A stretch of DNA of 64,000 nucleotides from an uncultured Bacilli bacterium (GTDB taxonomy: Bacteria; Bacillota_I; Bacilli_A; RFN20; CAG-826): contig CAKPBC010000003.1 in NCBI GenBank assembly GCA_934140155.1, forward strand, positions 124,001 to 188,000, given 5' to 3'. The notes below the pieces were generated by a model. The model was not told the origin of the DNA. It searched no databases and saw only the letters and a list, made by a program, of their open reading frames with translations. Of the stretch, positions 23,495-31,753 are shown one piece after another; the stretch's first letter is position 1; each line of letters begins with the position of its first letter. The translations under genes and the position numbers were made by a program.

Positions 23495-25147
23495 TTATTT
23501 TCTAGAATTATTTATTAATTCATTAGCTAAACTTAAAGATTGCTCGCTAATGGATGAATCGGTTAATAATTTGGCAATATTTTCGATAAATCCTTTATCA
23601 TCAAGTTCAGTGATTTGGGTTTTAGTAGAATTTGCCTCTACTACTTTTTTCACTTCGTAAGCAGTATCAGCATAACTTGCCACTTGCGGAATATGTGAAA
23701 TAACAATTACTTGGCGTGATTTAGAGATTTCATGGATTTTTCTTCCAACAGATGAAGCAACTTTACCAGATACTCCGGAATCAATTTCATCTAAAATCAT
23801 TGTTTCATAATTACAATATTTGCTAAAAATTACTTTTAAGCCAAGCATAATACGTGATGCTTCACCACCACTTACAACATCTTTTAAGTGACCAAATGGC
23901 ATACCAATATTACTTGATATATAAAAAGTAACGTCATCAATTCCGGTGCTTTTTGGCTCAGTCACATTAAAATGCACTTTAAAATGAGCATTATTAAGCG
24001 ATAAGTCACTTAATTCTTTATCGACTTCTTTGTTTAATTTATTAGCGAATTCATTACGTAATTTTGATAAGTTATTTGCTTTAATCATTAAATCGTTATA
24101 TAGCTCTTTTACTAATGCTTTTTGCTTTTCAAGAGCATATTCATAGTCACTCATTAAAGCAATATCGTTAACTAATTGCTCATGAGCTTTGAATATATCT
24201 TCTTCTGAACCACCATGCTTACGCATTACTTTTTTAATGTTATAAATACGTTCTTGAATATATTCAGGGGTGTATTCATATTCATTTAAAGCATTTAATG
24301 AATCTTTAAGCGCACTATTGATATCTTCAAGATTATAATAACAATCATTTAATTTTGTTGAATAACTATCATAATCTTCATCTTTTAAATAATCTAATAA
24401 GCGACGTGATTGATAAATTTTTGCTAATGCCCCATCATCGCCATCTAATAATTCAGTAATATTATTAATTGTTTCTTGTAAACGGACAAAATTAGCCATC
24501 TTTTTTTCAAGATTCTCTAATTTTTCTAATTCGCCTACTTCAAGATTTAATTTTTCTATTTCTTCAATTTGTGCTTTTTTATAGGCAAGTTCAGCTTCAT
24601 CAATAACTTTATTTTCTAGTTCTTCAAGATTATGAACTTCTTTACTATATGTTTTATAAGAACTTTGATATATTTCTAATTCTTTAGAAGGACCAATATA
24701 TTTATCAAGCAAATGTAAGTGTTCTTTTTCATCAAATAAGACCATATTTTGATGTTGTGAATGAATATCAATTATTTCATTCATAATTACTTTTGTGACA
24801 CTACTAGAAAACATTCTGCCATTTAATTTAATTGATGTTCTTCCATTAATATCTAAAGAACGTGAAACAATTAGTTCATCATTTTCAATTAAATCATCGT
24901 ATTCTTCATTGATTTGTTTAATTAATTCTTTGTTCTCAATAATAAAACGTCCATCAATATATGCTTTAGTAGCGCCAATTCTAATTTTATCATAACTACT
25001 TCTTTCACCCTTAAGTAAGGATAAAGCATCAATAATAATTGATTTACCAGCACCAGTTTCACCAAGCATGACATTCATTCCGTTTTTAAAATTGATTTCG
25101 ATGTCTTCAATAATTGCAAAGTTTTTAATATTTAATGCCTCTAACAT
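23495..25147 (-). CDS. recN: DNA repair protein RecN
   Basis: SMC-like ATPase acting early in double-strand break repair; 550 residues. Walker A is MLGETGAGKSIIID near residue 31. A long coiled coil spans the middle, broken by a short head. The signature VVSGGEASRIMLGLK and Walker B MILDEIDSGVSGKVASSVG follow, with the D-loop/His-switch ISHIPQVASYAD. It starts 2 nt after dxs ends, with a GAGGTG SD, so it is in the asp23-nusB-xse-dxs-recN transcript. The usual yqxC and ahrC between dxs and recN are absent. Confidence 0.95.
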   Translation of the reverse strand: MLEALNIKNFAIIEDIEINFKNGMNVMLGETGAGKSIIIDALSLLKGERSSYDKIRIGATKAYIDGRFIIENKELIKQINEEYDDLIENDELIVSRSLDINGRTSIKLNGRMFSSSVTKVIMNEIIDIHSQHQNMVLFDEKEHLHLLDKYIGPSKELEIYQSSYKTYSKEVHNLEELENKVIDEAELAYKKAQIEEIEKLNLEVGELEKLENLEKKMANFVRLQETINNITELLDGDDGALAKIYQSRRLLDYLKDEDYDSYSTKLNDCYYNLEDINSALKDSLNALNEYEYTPEYIQERIYNIKKVMRKHGGSEEDIFKAHEQLVNDIALMSDYEYALEKQKALVKELYNDLMIKANNLSKLRNEFANKLNKEVDKELSDLSLNNAHFKVHFNVTEPKSTGIDDVTFYISSNIGMPFGHLKDVVSGGEASRIMLGLKVIFSKYCNYETMILDEIDSGVSGKVASSVGRKIHEISKSRQVIVISHIPQVASYADTAYEVKKVVEANSTKTQITELDDKGFIENIAKLLTDSSISEQSLSLANELINNSRK

Positions 25148-25149
25148 AA

Positions 25150-26988
25150 TTACACCTCTTTATCGGAGTTAATAACTTTAATTAAGTCTTCAATTGTAAC
25201 ATGCGTGTCTACCATTTGTTCTATTTGACTAGAAGCTTTGATAAAGTCTTGTTTAATTGCAACGACTTTAATTACTCCCCTATAATTATATAGTGTTAAT
25301 TTTTCAATAAAATTATTAATAAATCCATCAATTGTTCCATATGGGTTATATAAAATTACGCGTTTATAGTTTAAAATGTGTTTAATATTATCATCTAAAA
25401 TTGGTTTTTGGTAAATAGCGTTAATAATATCAACGTTAGGAATTTTTTCTTTTAAATCATTAATAATTGGTCCAAAACTTACGATTACATCGTCACTTTT
25501 AGTATCTCTTACTTTTAACCATTCTCCAAATTTAAATGATGAAACATCTTCATTTAAAGAATTGATTTTTGCTTTTGGAAAACGTATTGCAAATATGCCG
25601 TGATTATTTAAAGATTCATTTAATAAAATTTTTGCTTCTTCATTATTAGAAGGCATACTTATTACTGTATTAGGAATAGTATAAAGCATTGCTTCATCAA
25701 AAATTCCTTGATGTGTTTCGCCATCTGCCCCCACTAAACCAGCACGATCAATAGTAATTGTAACATTAAGATTCATACGCGCTAAATCTTGTTGAATCTC
25801 ATCATATGCTCTTTGCATAAATGTTGAATAAATTGAAATAATAGGGTGATATCCGCTTAAGGCTAATCCGGAAGCCATTGTAAAGGCGTGTTCTTCACAA
25901 ATTCCGACATCAAAAGTACGTCCTTTATATTTTTTAAATACCTCGTTTAAACAAGAACCTTGCACCATAGCGGGATTAATAAGGACAGTTTTTTCGTTTT
26001 TAGCAAGTATTTCATCTAAGTCATTAGCGATAGCTTGACTCCAACAAGTTACTTGTTCACATTTAAATGTACCAGTTTCTTTATCAAATGGTGGTACGCC
26101 ATGCCATATACCAAGATGATCTTCTTCGCTATATTTATAACCTTTTCCTTTAATAGTTTGAACATGAATTACAACCGAACGTGATGCTTTTTGGGCTTGT
26201 TTAAGAGCTTTTTCCATTGCTTTAATATTGTGTCCATCTATTGGTCCGATATAAGCAAAGCCCATGGTATCGAAGATATTTGAAGATAAAAACATCTTTT
26301 TAAAAGTATTTTTAATATGAGAAGAAATATTATAAAGCCATAAGCCAAAACGCGTTTTACACATAAATCTTTGGTAGGACTTCTTCTTGCGATTATAAGA
26401 AACTGATGTGCGAATACGTTGTAAGAAACGCGCAAAACCACCAGTAGGCTTAGATATTGACATATCGTTATCGTTTAAAACAATGATAACTTTATTATTT
26501 AAGTGCCCTAAGTTATTTAATCCTTCAAAAGCTAAACCACTTGTGACAGAGCCATCACCAATTACAGCAACTATATCATAATTTTCTTTATTTAAATCAC
26601 GCGCAACAGCCATACCAAGTGCAGTTGATATACTTGTTGATGAGTGTCCAGCTTCAAAACAATCATAAATGCTTTCATTACGCTTTTGAAAGCCGCTAAT
26701 ACCATCTTTTTTTCTTAATTTATCTAAAGAACGTCCAGTAAGTATTTTATGGGTATAACATTGATGGCCAACATCAAGTAATAATTTATCTTTGCTAAAG
26801 TCAAAAGTGCGATGTAAAGCCACTGTTAACTCTACTACTCCTAAGTTAGAGGCAACATGACCTCCATTAACGGATGTTGCATTAATTATTTCTTCTCTTA
26901 TATTTGCACACAAAAGGTTAAGTTCTTTATAAGACAATGTTTTTAAGAACTTTGGATCATTAATCGTTTTAACGTTAATTTCTTCCAT
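25150..26988 (-). CDS. dxs: 1-deoxy-D-xylulose-5-phosphate synthase
   Basis: First enzyme of the MEP isoprenoid pathway: thiamine-diphosphate-dependent condensation of pyruvate and glyceraldehyde-3-phosphate. 612 residues. The motifs are GGHVASNLGVVELTVALH, LLDVGHQCYTHKILTGR, the ThDP motif VIGDGSVTSGLAFEGLNNLG then NDNDMSIS, IGPIDGHN, and in the pyrimidine domain GICEEHAFTMASGLALSGY. Its junction with xseB is three 11-bp repeats ending in the SD (GAAAGG). ispA, which normally sits between xseB and dxs, is missing here. Confidence 0.95.
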   Translation of the reverse strand: MEEINVKTINDPKFLKTLSYKELNLLCANIREEIINATSVNGGHVASNLGVVELTVALHRTFDFSKDKLLLDVGHQCYTHKILTGRSLDKLRKKDGISGFQKRNESIYDCFEAGHSSTSISTALGMAVARDLNKENYDIVAVIGDGSVTSGLAFEGLNNLGHLNNKVIIVLNDNDMSISKPTGGFARFLQRIRTSVSYNRKKKSYQRFMCKTRFGLWLYNISSHIKNTFKKMFLSSNIFDTMGFAYIGPIDGHNIKAMEKALKQAQKASRSVVIHVQTIKGKGYKYSEEDHLGIWHGVPPFDKETGTFKCEQVTCWSQAIANDLDEILAKNEKTVLINPAMVQGSCLNEVFKKYKGRTFDVGICEEHAFTMASGLALSGYHPIISIYSTFMQRAYDEIQQDLARMNLNVTITIDRAGLVGADGETHQGIFDEAMLYTIPNTVISMPSNNEEAKILLNESLNNHGIFAIRFPKAKINSLNEDVSSFKFGEWLKVRDTKSDDVIVSFGPIINDLKEKIPNVDIINAIYQKPILDDNIKHILNYKRVILYNPYGTIDGFINNFIEKLTLYNYRGVIKVVAIKQDFIKASSQIEQMVDTHVTIEDLIKVINSDKEV

Positions 26989-26995
26989 TTTTTAA

Positions 26996-27028
26996 CCTTT
27001 CTACTAGTAAACTACTAATTATCTACTA
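26996..27028 (-). repeat. Three phased 11-bp TAGTAG repeats bridging xseB stop and dxs SD
   Basis: Minus strand: TAGTAGATAAT, TAGTAGTTTAC, TAGTAGAAAGG. The first TAG is the xseB stop and the last unit ends in the dxs SD (GAAAGG). It has the same architecture as the dinB-xerD junction. Confidence 0.9.
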
Positions 27029-27238
27029 TTTTAATACTTCGTCAATTAATTCGCCGCTATCTTTGATTTTTAAGAACTTTTCGTTTGCAGCATTTAAAGT
27101 TCCTTCTAAGTCTTTAATTAAAGCCATTCCTTCTTCGTAGACTTTTAAACTTTCTTCTAATCCTAGTTTATTATTATCTATTTGACTAACAATTTCATTT
27201 AGACGCGCCAATTTTTGTTCAAATGTTAAGTTTTCCAT
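27026..27238 (-). CDS. xseB: Exodeoxyribonuclease VII small subunit
   Basis: 70-residue XseB with the family pattern LTFEQKLARLNEIVSQID, then LGLEESLKVYEEGMALIKD, forming two antiparallel helices that bind XseA. It starts 6 nt after xseA ends and is followed directly by a TAGTAG repeat array leading to dxs. Confidence 0.93.
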   Translation of the reverse strand: MENLTFEQKLARLNEIVSQIDNNKLGLEESLKVYEEGMALIKDLEGTLNAANEKFLKIKDSGELIDEVLK

Positions 27239-27244
27239 AGTTTA

Positions 27245-28504
27245 CTATCCTTTCTTAACTACTGTACTAGTTATTATACCATCTTTTAAGGTGGTTTTTA
27301 ATTCTTGATTTATTGATATATCGTTGATGCTTGTTATAACTTTACCATCTTCATTAGTGGTTAATGAATAACCTCTTTCTAATGGCTTAGTTGGGCTTAA
27401 TGCTTCTAATTTGATTTTTAGGGCATTTAAGGCATTTTTCTTACTTTCAAGCATAAATGGTAGCTTATAAGATAAATTGGTCTTATAATCGCTAATAATG
27501 CGCTTGTAATTAGTAATTGTATTTATGAAGTGCGTATCAAGACGAAGCTTATAGTTTTTGACTACTTCTTCGAGTTTGTCATAATAAGAAGTTGGATTTT
27601 TAAAAAATTGCATGCTCTTAATACGATCTAATTGATTCTTATTACTCGTTATAACATTATTCATAAATTGTGTTAATATGTATTCTTTTTCGTTTAATGT
27701 AAGTAAAATATCATTAATATTTGGTGTTGCCTTAATCGCAGCATCCGTTGGTGTTGAGGCTCTTAAATCACTAACATAATCAATTAAAGAATAATCAGAT
27801 TCATGGCCTACTGCGGAAATAATAGGAATATTTGAAGCATATACTCTTCGTACTAATTCTTCATCATTAAAGGCCGATAAATCTTCTTTATCTCCTCCAC
27901 CTCTACCAATAATAATTACATCAGGTTTAGCGTCAATTGCTTTTTGTAAAGCGATATTTAATTCTTTTGGTGCTAATTCGCCTTGAACTGATGAGTTAAA
28001 AAATTTGATATTAACGATTGGAAAACGACGATAAATGTTTTTGATAATATCATGAATTGCAGCACCAGTTCTTGCCGTAACTATTCCTATTGTTTTTGGA
28101 TATTTAGGAATTGGTAATTTATGTGATTCGTCAAATATACCTTCGGCCTGCAGTTTTTTTCTTAATTTTTCTAATTCAATTAGTTTAGCGCCATCACCAA
28201 AACGTTGCATTTGTTTAACAATTAATTGGTAGGTGCCATTTTGTGCATAAAGTTCAATTGAACCATACATTAGTACTTCATCGCCAATGACAGGTTCAAA
28301 AGATAAATAATTACGATAACCACGAAATAAGACGGCTTTCATAGTACTTCCGTCTAAATCTTTTATCGTCATATATATATGTCCGCGGTCTGTTAAATTA
28401 GATATTTCTCCTTTAACAACAACGTTTCTTAAAAATTCATCTTGTTCTATTATTTCTTTTATGTGCTCATTAACTTCTTTTACAGTTATATATTTGTAAT
28501 CCAT
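27245..28504 (-). CDS. xseA: Exodeoxyribonuclease VII large subunit
   Basis: Catalytic subunit of exonuclease VII, 419 residues. An N-terminal OB-fold (VVKGEISNLTDRGHIYMTIKD) is followed by the catalytic domain GIVTARTGAAIHDI and IIGRGGGDKEDLSAFNDEELVR, ISAVGHESDYSL, DLRASTPTDAA. A coiled-coil region and the C-terminal ALSPTKPLERGYSL close it. The start codon overlaps the nusB stop. folD, normally between nusB and xseA in Bacillus, is absent. Confidence 0.95.
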   Translation of the reverse strand: MDYKYITVKEVNEHIKEIIEQDEFLRNVVVKGEISNLTDRGHIYMTIKDLDGSTMKAVLFRGYRNYLSFEPVIGDEVLMYGSIELYAQNGTYQLIVKQMQRFGDGAKLIELEKLRKKLQAEGIFDESHKLPIPKYPKTIGIVTARTGAAIHDIIKNIYRRFPIVNIKFFNSSVQGELAPKELNIALQKAIDAKPDVIIIGRGGGDKEDLSAFNDEELVRRVYASNIPIISAVGHESDYSLIDYVSDLRASTPTDAAIKATPNINDILLTLNEKEYILTQFMNNVITSNKNQLDRIKSMQFFKNPTSYYDKLEEVVKNYKLRLDTHFINTITNYKRIISDYKTNLSYKLPFMLESKKNALNALKIKLEALSPTKPLERGYSLTTNEDGKVITSINDISINQELKTTLKDGIITSTVVKKG

Positions 28505-28911
28505 TATAATACTTCATCCAATACCGCGTTGATAAATTTATAATCACCATCGTCTAAATATTTTTTAGCTAGACGAACAGCAACATCAATGACAACTGGT
28601 TTTTCAACGTCTTTAACATAATAATAATGAGCATATGAAAGCAATAATATCGATTGCGCAAGGCGGTTTAAACGATCAAACTTCCATTTATTTAATTTAG
28701 GTTCAATAACTTCAACTATTTCGGATTTATGTAATAATGCTTTAACCACTACTTCTTTAACATAGAAATCTGCTTCTTCAAATGGGGAATCTAAAACATC
28801 ACCAATCATTTCCTTAATGTCATAGTCATAGCCAATATGTTCATATGTTAACGCATCATAGATGATGGTCATTGCTTTTTCTTGATTTGAATTTCTTGAT
28901 GATGTAGACAT
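28504..28911 (-). CDS. nusB: Transcription antitermination factor NusB
   Basis: 135-residue all-helical RNA-binding protein that joins NusE at boxA during rRNA antitermination. Typical features are the central LNKWKFDRLNRLAQSILLLSYAHYYY and the C-terminal VIDVAVRLAKKYLDDGDYKFINAVLDEVL. It is preceded by a membrane protein and Asp23 and overlaps xseA. The SD AAAGGA lies in a TAGTTACGAAAGG stretch that begins at the upstream stop codon. Confidence 0.93.
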   Translation of the reverse strand: MSTSSRNSNQEKAMTIIYDALTYEHIGYDYDIKEMIGDVLDSPFEEADFYVKEVVVKALLHKSEIVEVIEPKLNKWKFDRLNRLAQSILLLSYAHYYYVKDVEKPVVIDVAVRLAKKYLDDGDYKFINAVLDEVL

Positions 28912-28930
28912 AATTTAATTCCTTTCGTAA

Positions 28931-29410
28931 CTACTTTTTGAATTTTCGCTCAATAGCGAATACGTGATAGTAATTTAAGATTCCGGCAATCAAGAATGCG
29001 ATTATTATCACATGTAGAAATAACTGAGGTATCAAATAACTATCTTGCAAATAAAAAATAAATAATAAAATTGTATCAAGTAAATATAAAATAGCTCCAG
29101 TAATAATGGCTTTTATATTTCCTGATTTAGCAGGTACCCATATTAAAATAAAGATGGCGCTAAAAACAATCCCAATAACAATAGTGAGCGCAATATATAA
29201 GGCATCACTAATACTTGTGTTGCTTAATAAACGAAAAATAAGGACATTACTTATTAATGAAGGAAAATATCCTGTGTTTCCTTTTATTAAATACAAAATC
29301 GGGCCTAAAAAATTCATAATTGCCACGAATGCAAAGGCGGTCATGGCTTTTTTAAAACTTCCAACTGCGCGATTATGTAATTCACTATAAGTATAAGTTT
29401 TATTTTTCAT
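28931..29410 (-). CDS. Hypothetical integral membrane protein between asp23 and nusB
   Basis: 159 residues with four or five membrane helices (roughly 17-39, 45-61, 69-92, 99-121, 127-147) and basic ends (KKAMTAF, ERKFKK). I do not recognise a family. It begins 2 nt after the asp23 stop with no good SD, implying coupling to asp23, and ends in the nusB leader. Cell-envelope function is possible because Asp23 proteins often sit with membrane partners such as AmaP. Confidence 0.75.
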   Translation of the reverse strand: MKNKTYTYSELHNRAVGSFKKAMTAFAFVAIMNFLGPILYLIKGNTGYFPSLISNVLIFRLLSNTSISDALYIALTIVIGIVFSAIFILIWVPAKSGNIKAIITGAILYLLDTILLFIFYLQDSYLIPQLFLHVIIIAFLIAGILNYYHVFAIERKFKK

Positions 29411-29412
29411 GT

Positions 29413-29748
29413 TTACTTAACACTAACAACGCGAATGTCAACTCTAAAAGGAACCATTTCTGTTTGAGCAGTTAAGGCATTAGCTATTTCTTCTTGTAAT
29501 GATTTACAAAGAAGAGCAACATTTTCGCCTTTAGCAATGGTAACATCGACATTTACAAGTACTTGTCCATTACGAATAGTAATACGCGCTGGAGAATTTA
29601 AGGTAATTCTTTTTTTGCCTGCTTTTGTTCCGGAAGATTGATTCATGGCATTATCAGTAACGATATGCACGATTTGTTCAAAAACGGTCTTAGAAAAGGC
29701 CATTGTTCCTAATTTGTTATAATTTTCAATGTATACGTATTGTGCCAT
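29413..29748 (-). CDS. Asp23/Gls24 family envelope stress protein
   Basis: 111 residues from the ATG at 29748 (SD AGGAG; the upstream GTG is inside the spacer). It corresponds to YqhY of Bacillus, which also precedes nusB. Family features are IVHIVTDNAMNQS, the ITLNSPARITIRNGQVLVNVDVTIAKGE region (in pieces) and a C-terminal amphipathic helix. It is the first gene of the operon running through recN and has a strong promoter with a small leader hairpin. Confidence 0.88.
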   Translation of the reverse strand: MAQYVYIENYNKLGTMAFSKTVFEQIVHIVTDNAMNQSSGTKAGKKRITLNSPARITIRNGQVLVNVDVTIAKGENVALLCKSLQEEIANALTAQTEMVPFRVDIRVVSVK

Positions 29749-29761
29749 AAATTTCACTCCT

Positions 29762-29817
29762 GTTTATATTATAAATATAAACGACAATATTATCAAACAA
29801 AAGTTACTTGCTGTCAA
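29762..29817 (-). promoter_or_regulatory. Promoter and leader hairpin of the asp23-recN operon
   Basis: Minus strand TTGACA (29817-29812), 17-bp spacer, GATAAT (29794-29789), the best sigma-A promoter seen in the window. The short leader contains GTTTATATT-TAT-AATATAAAC (29762-29782), a 9-bp hairpin just before the SD. The -35 overlaps the end of the preceding gene. Confidence 0.8.
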
Positions 29818-30170
29818 CAATTAATTTCGTGAAGTAGTACATTAAAAGTATTATTTAAGGCTAAAATTAAAGGATTGTCATAGCGTTCACAATCAATAAA
29901 TGCTTTATTATTATTAAAAGTAATTTTAGATACTTCGTTTGTTATTTGATTTTTATAAATTATTATTTCATCATCAATAATTATGTCGTTTCTTGTGCTT
30001 AGTTTATCTTTGATAACTTTAATTATTTGTGATTTATCTAGTGGCAAGAAAAAATATTGAAATTGTTTATGATTGAATTCATCATCTTTCATTTCAAGCA
30101 TTTCTTGTACTAATTTGTCATCAACAATTTCTTTAAATTCGTTGTTTATCAATAAAATTTCATATTTCAT
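29814..30170 (-). CDS. Hypothetical protein, 118 residues
   Basis: Starts at the ATG at 30170 with SD GGTGA; the earlier in-frame start is inside that SD. Acidic, soluble, with many Ile/Asp/Asn; a helical mid segment (IIKVIKDKLS) and predicted beta strands in the second half. I do not recognise a family. It is isolated between a lipoprotein gene and the asp23 promoter. A TGTCGAA heptamer lies about 45 nt upstream, but one such match is expected by chance. Confidence 0.6.
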   Translation of the reverse strand: MKYEILLINNEFKEIVDDKLVQEMLEMKDDEFNHKQFQYFFLPLDKSQIIKVIKDKLSTRNDIIIDDEIIIYKNQITNEVSKITFNNNKAFIDCERYDNPLILALNNTFNVLLHEINC

Positions 30171-30228
30171 TATTATCACCATTTAAAGTTTATTTAAATT
30201 AATGTGAAAACAATGTCGAAAATAGTCT

Positions 30229-31653
30229 TTATTTTTGATAAATTGTTACGTATTTTAATAAATAATTTTTACCAAAAAGTTGTAAAGTTGTATCTTGATT
30301 TTTATATTCATAGATTATTTTATATTTACGAATATTAACATTCTTAAATTCAAATAGAATATCTTCAAAATCTACATTAACAAGTCCCTTTTTTTGAACT
30401 TTTTCTAATTCATTACCATTTTCATCGTAACCAATAACGCTAAAAATATTTGCTTCACCATGGCTAGGGTTAGCGTTATTAGAACTCCAAGCCATATTTA
30501 ATTTTACCACGGTTGGACCAGTTATATCATAAATACTTGTTTCAACAGTATCACCAGTTTTTGAAAAATTTAACCATGTTCCACTATAATATTTTTCAAA
30601 GTTTGCAGTAAATCCCTCAGGAATACTACCATTAAACACTACTTTTTCTTGAATTATTTTAGAATAATCTTCACCAGCATTTTGAATATCTAAATTTAAA
30701 GTAGCGTTAATTTTACCATTATAAGCACTAATAACTACTTTTCCTTCACTTAATGCTATAACTTTTCCATTTTTTATAATGGCTTTCGAACGATCCGAAC
30801 TCGAAAAATTAATTAAATCTTTTTTCGAATTATGATTAACTTCTACATCTAACGCAACTTCTTCTTTTACTTTAAGTGTTAAACTTTCTTCTCTATAAGA
30901 AATATTAGTTATTTCTTTATCTTCTTTATAGCGATATTCAATGCCTTCATAACTTAAATTATATAATCCGATACGTACATCACCAGTAGCATTTGGAAAA
31001 TCAAATGCTAGACGAATATCAGTGGCATCATTAACATTAATTTCTTGAGTAAATAGTGTATATTCACTTAATTCACCAATAGTTATATTAGTCAAGTCAA
31101 TTGAATCTAATCTTGTCCAAGTATCATCTAATAAATACTCAACACCAACATAGTAATCGCTACCAATATGAGTAAAATCACCATCATTCCACATACTAAT
31201 AGCAAAGCTAACTTTATTTATATTAAATGGAGTACTGGAAAGTAAGGTAACGTAATGACATTTTTCGTAATTTCCTTTAACTGCACGAATTATTGGCGCA
31301 TTAGTGATGGTGGTTTTTTGCTTGGAAGTTTCATCAAATTGAACCAAAACCTTATTACTAGTTACTTCAGTATTATTTTCAAAAGTAGCTTCTTCCACGA
31401 CTTTAGTAGCGTCTTCATAGTTATTATTAAATGTATAGGCAACATCATAAAAATCTAGTTCACATTTTTTATTAATAGTGAGAACTTTATTATCATCTAT
31501 CACACTTGTTGATGGTTTATCATTACTATTTTCGTTACTTTTTGTATCACTATTAGATGGCATAGATGAAGTAGATTGGCTATTGCTAGTTGAATTTGAA
31601 TCACAACCAATCAAGAATATAGCACTTAAAATTAATAAATATTTTTTTGACAT
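30229..31653 (-). CDS. Ser/Thr-linker lipoprotein with Ig-like (BIG2) domain
   Basis: 474 residues from the ATG at 31653 (SD GGGTGAT). Lipobox LIGC near residue 19, then a Ser/Asn/Lys linker of about 40 residues. Residues about 60-240 form a beta-rich domain of unknown type. A bacterial Ig-like group 2 domain follows at about 245-325 (ISYREESLTLKVKEEVALDV and KVIALSEGKVVISAYNG). The C-terminal ~150 residues are again beta-rich. Surface-exposed; ligand unknown. Resembles the lipoprotein at 40.1-41.5 kb in layout. Confidence 0.75.
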   Translation of the reverse strand: MSKKYLLILSAIFLIGCDSNSTSNSQSTSSMPSNSDTKSNENSNDKPSTSVIDDNKVLTINKKCELDFYDVAYTFNNNYEDATKVVEEATFENNTEVTSNKVLVQFDETSKQKTTITNAPIIRAVKGNYEKCHYVTLLSSTPFNINKVSFAISMWNDGDFTHIGSDYYVGVEYLLDDTWTRLDSIDLTNITIGELSEYTLFTQEINVNDATDIRLAFDFPNATGDVRIGLYNLSYEGIEYRYKEDKEITNISYREESLTLKVKEEVALDVEVNHNSKKDLINFSSSDRSKAIIKNGKVIALSEGKVVISAYNGKINATLNLDIQNAGEDYSKIIQEKVVFNGSIPEGFTANFEKYYSGTWLNFSKTGDTVETSIYDITGPTVVKLNMAWSSNNANPSHGEANIFSVIGYDENGNELEKVQKKGLVNVDFEDILFEFKNVNIRKYKIIYEYKNQDTTLQLFGKNYLLKYVTIYQK

Positions 31654-31719
31654 AATTATCACCCGAAATTATTTTAGCATAAATACATTTATCATGCATT
31701 TATTAAAGCGTTTTATTCA

Positions 31720-31746
31720 TAAAAAAACGAAGGACTAGCCTTCGTA
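31720..31746 (-). terminator. Intrinsic terminator of the hisS-aspS-tkt operon
   Basis: Minus strand ACGAAGG-CTAGT-CCTTCGT followed by a T-run (TTTTTT), 8 nt after the tkt stop. Confidence 0.88.
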
Positions 31747-31753
31747 ATTTATA

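Noticed and set aside
30214..30220. TGTCGAA heptamer upstream of the 118-residue hypothetical gene
   Set aside because: A single 0A-box heptamer is expected several times by chance in 64 kb; nothing else supports Spo0A control here.
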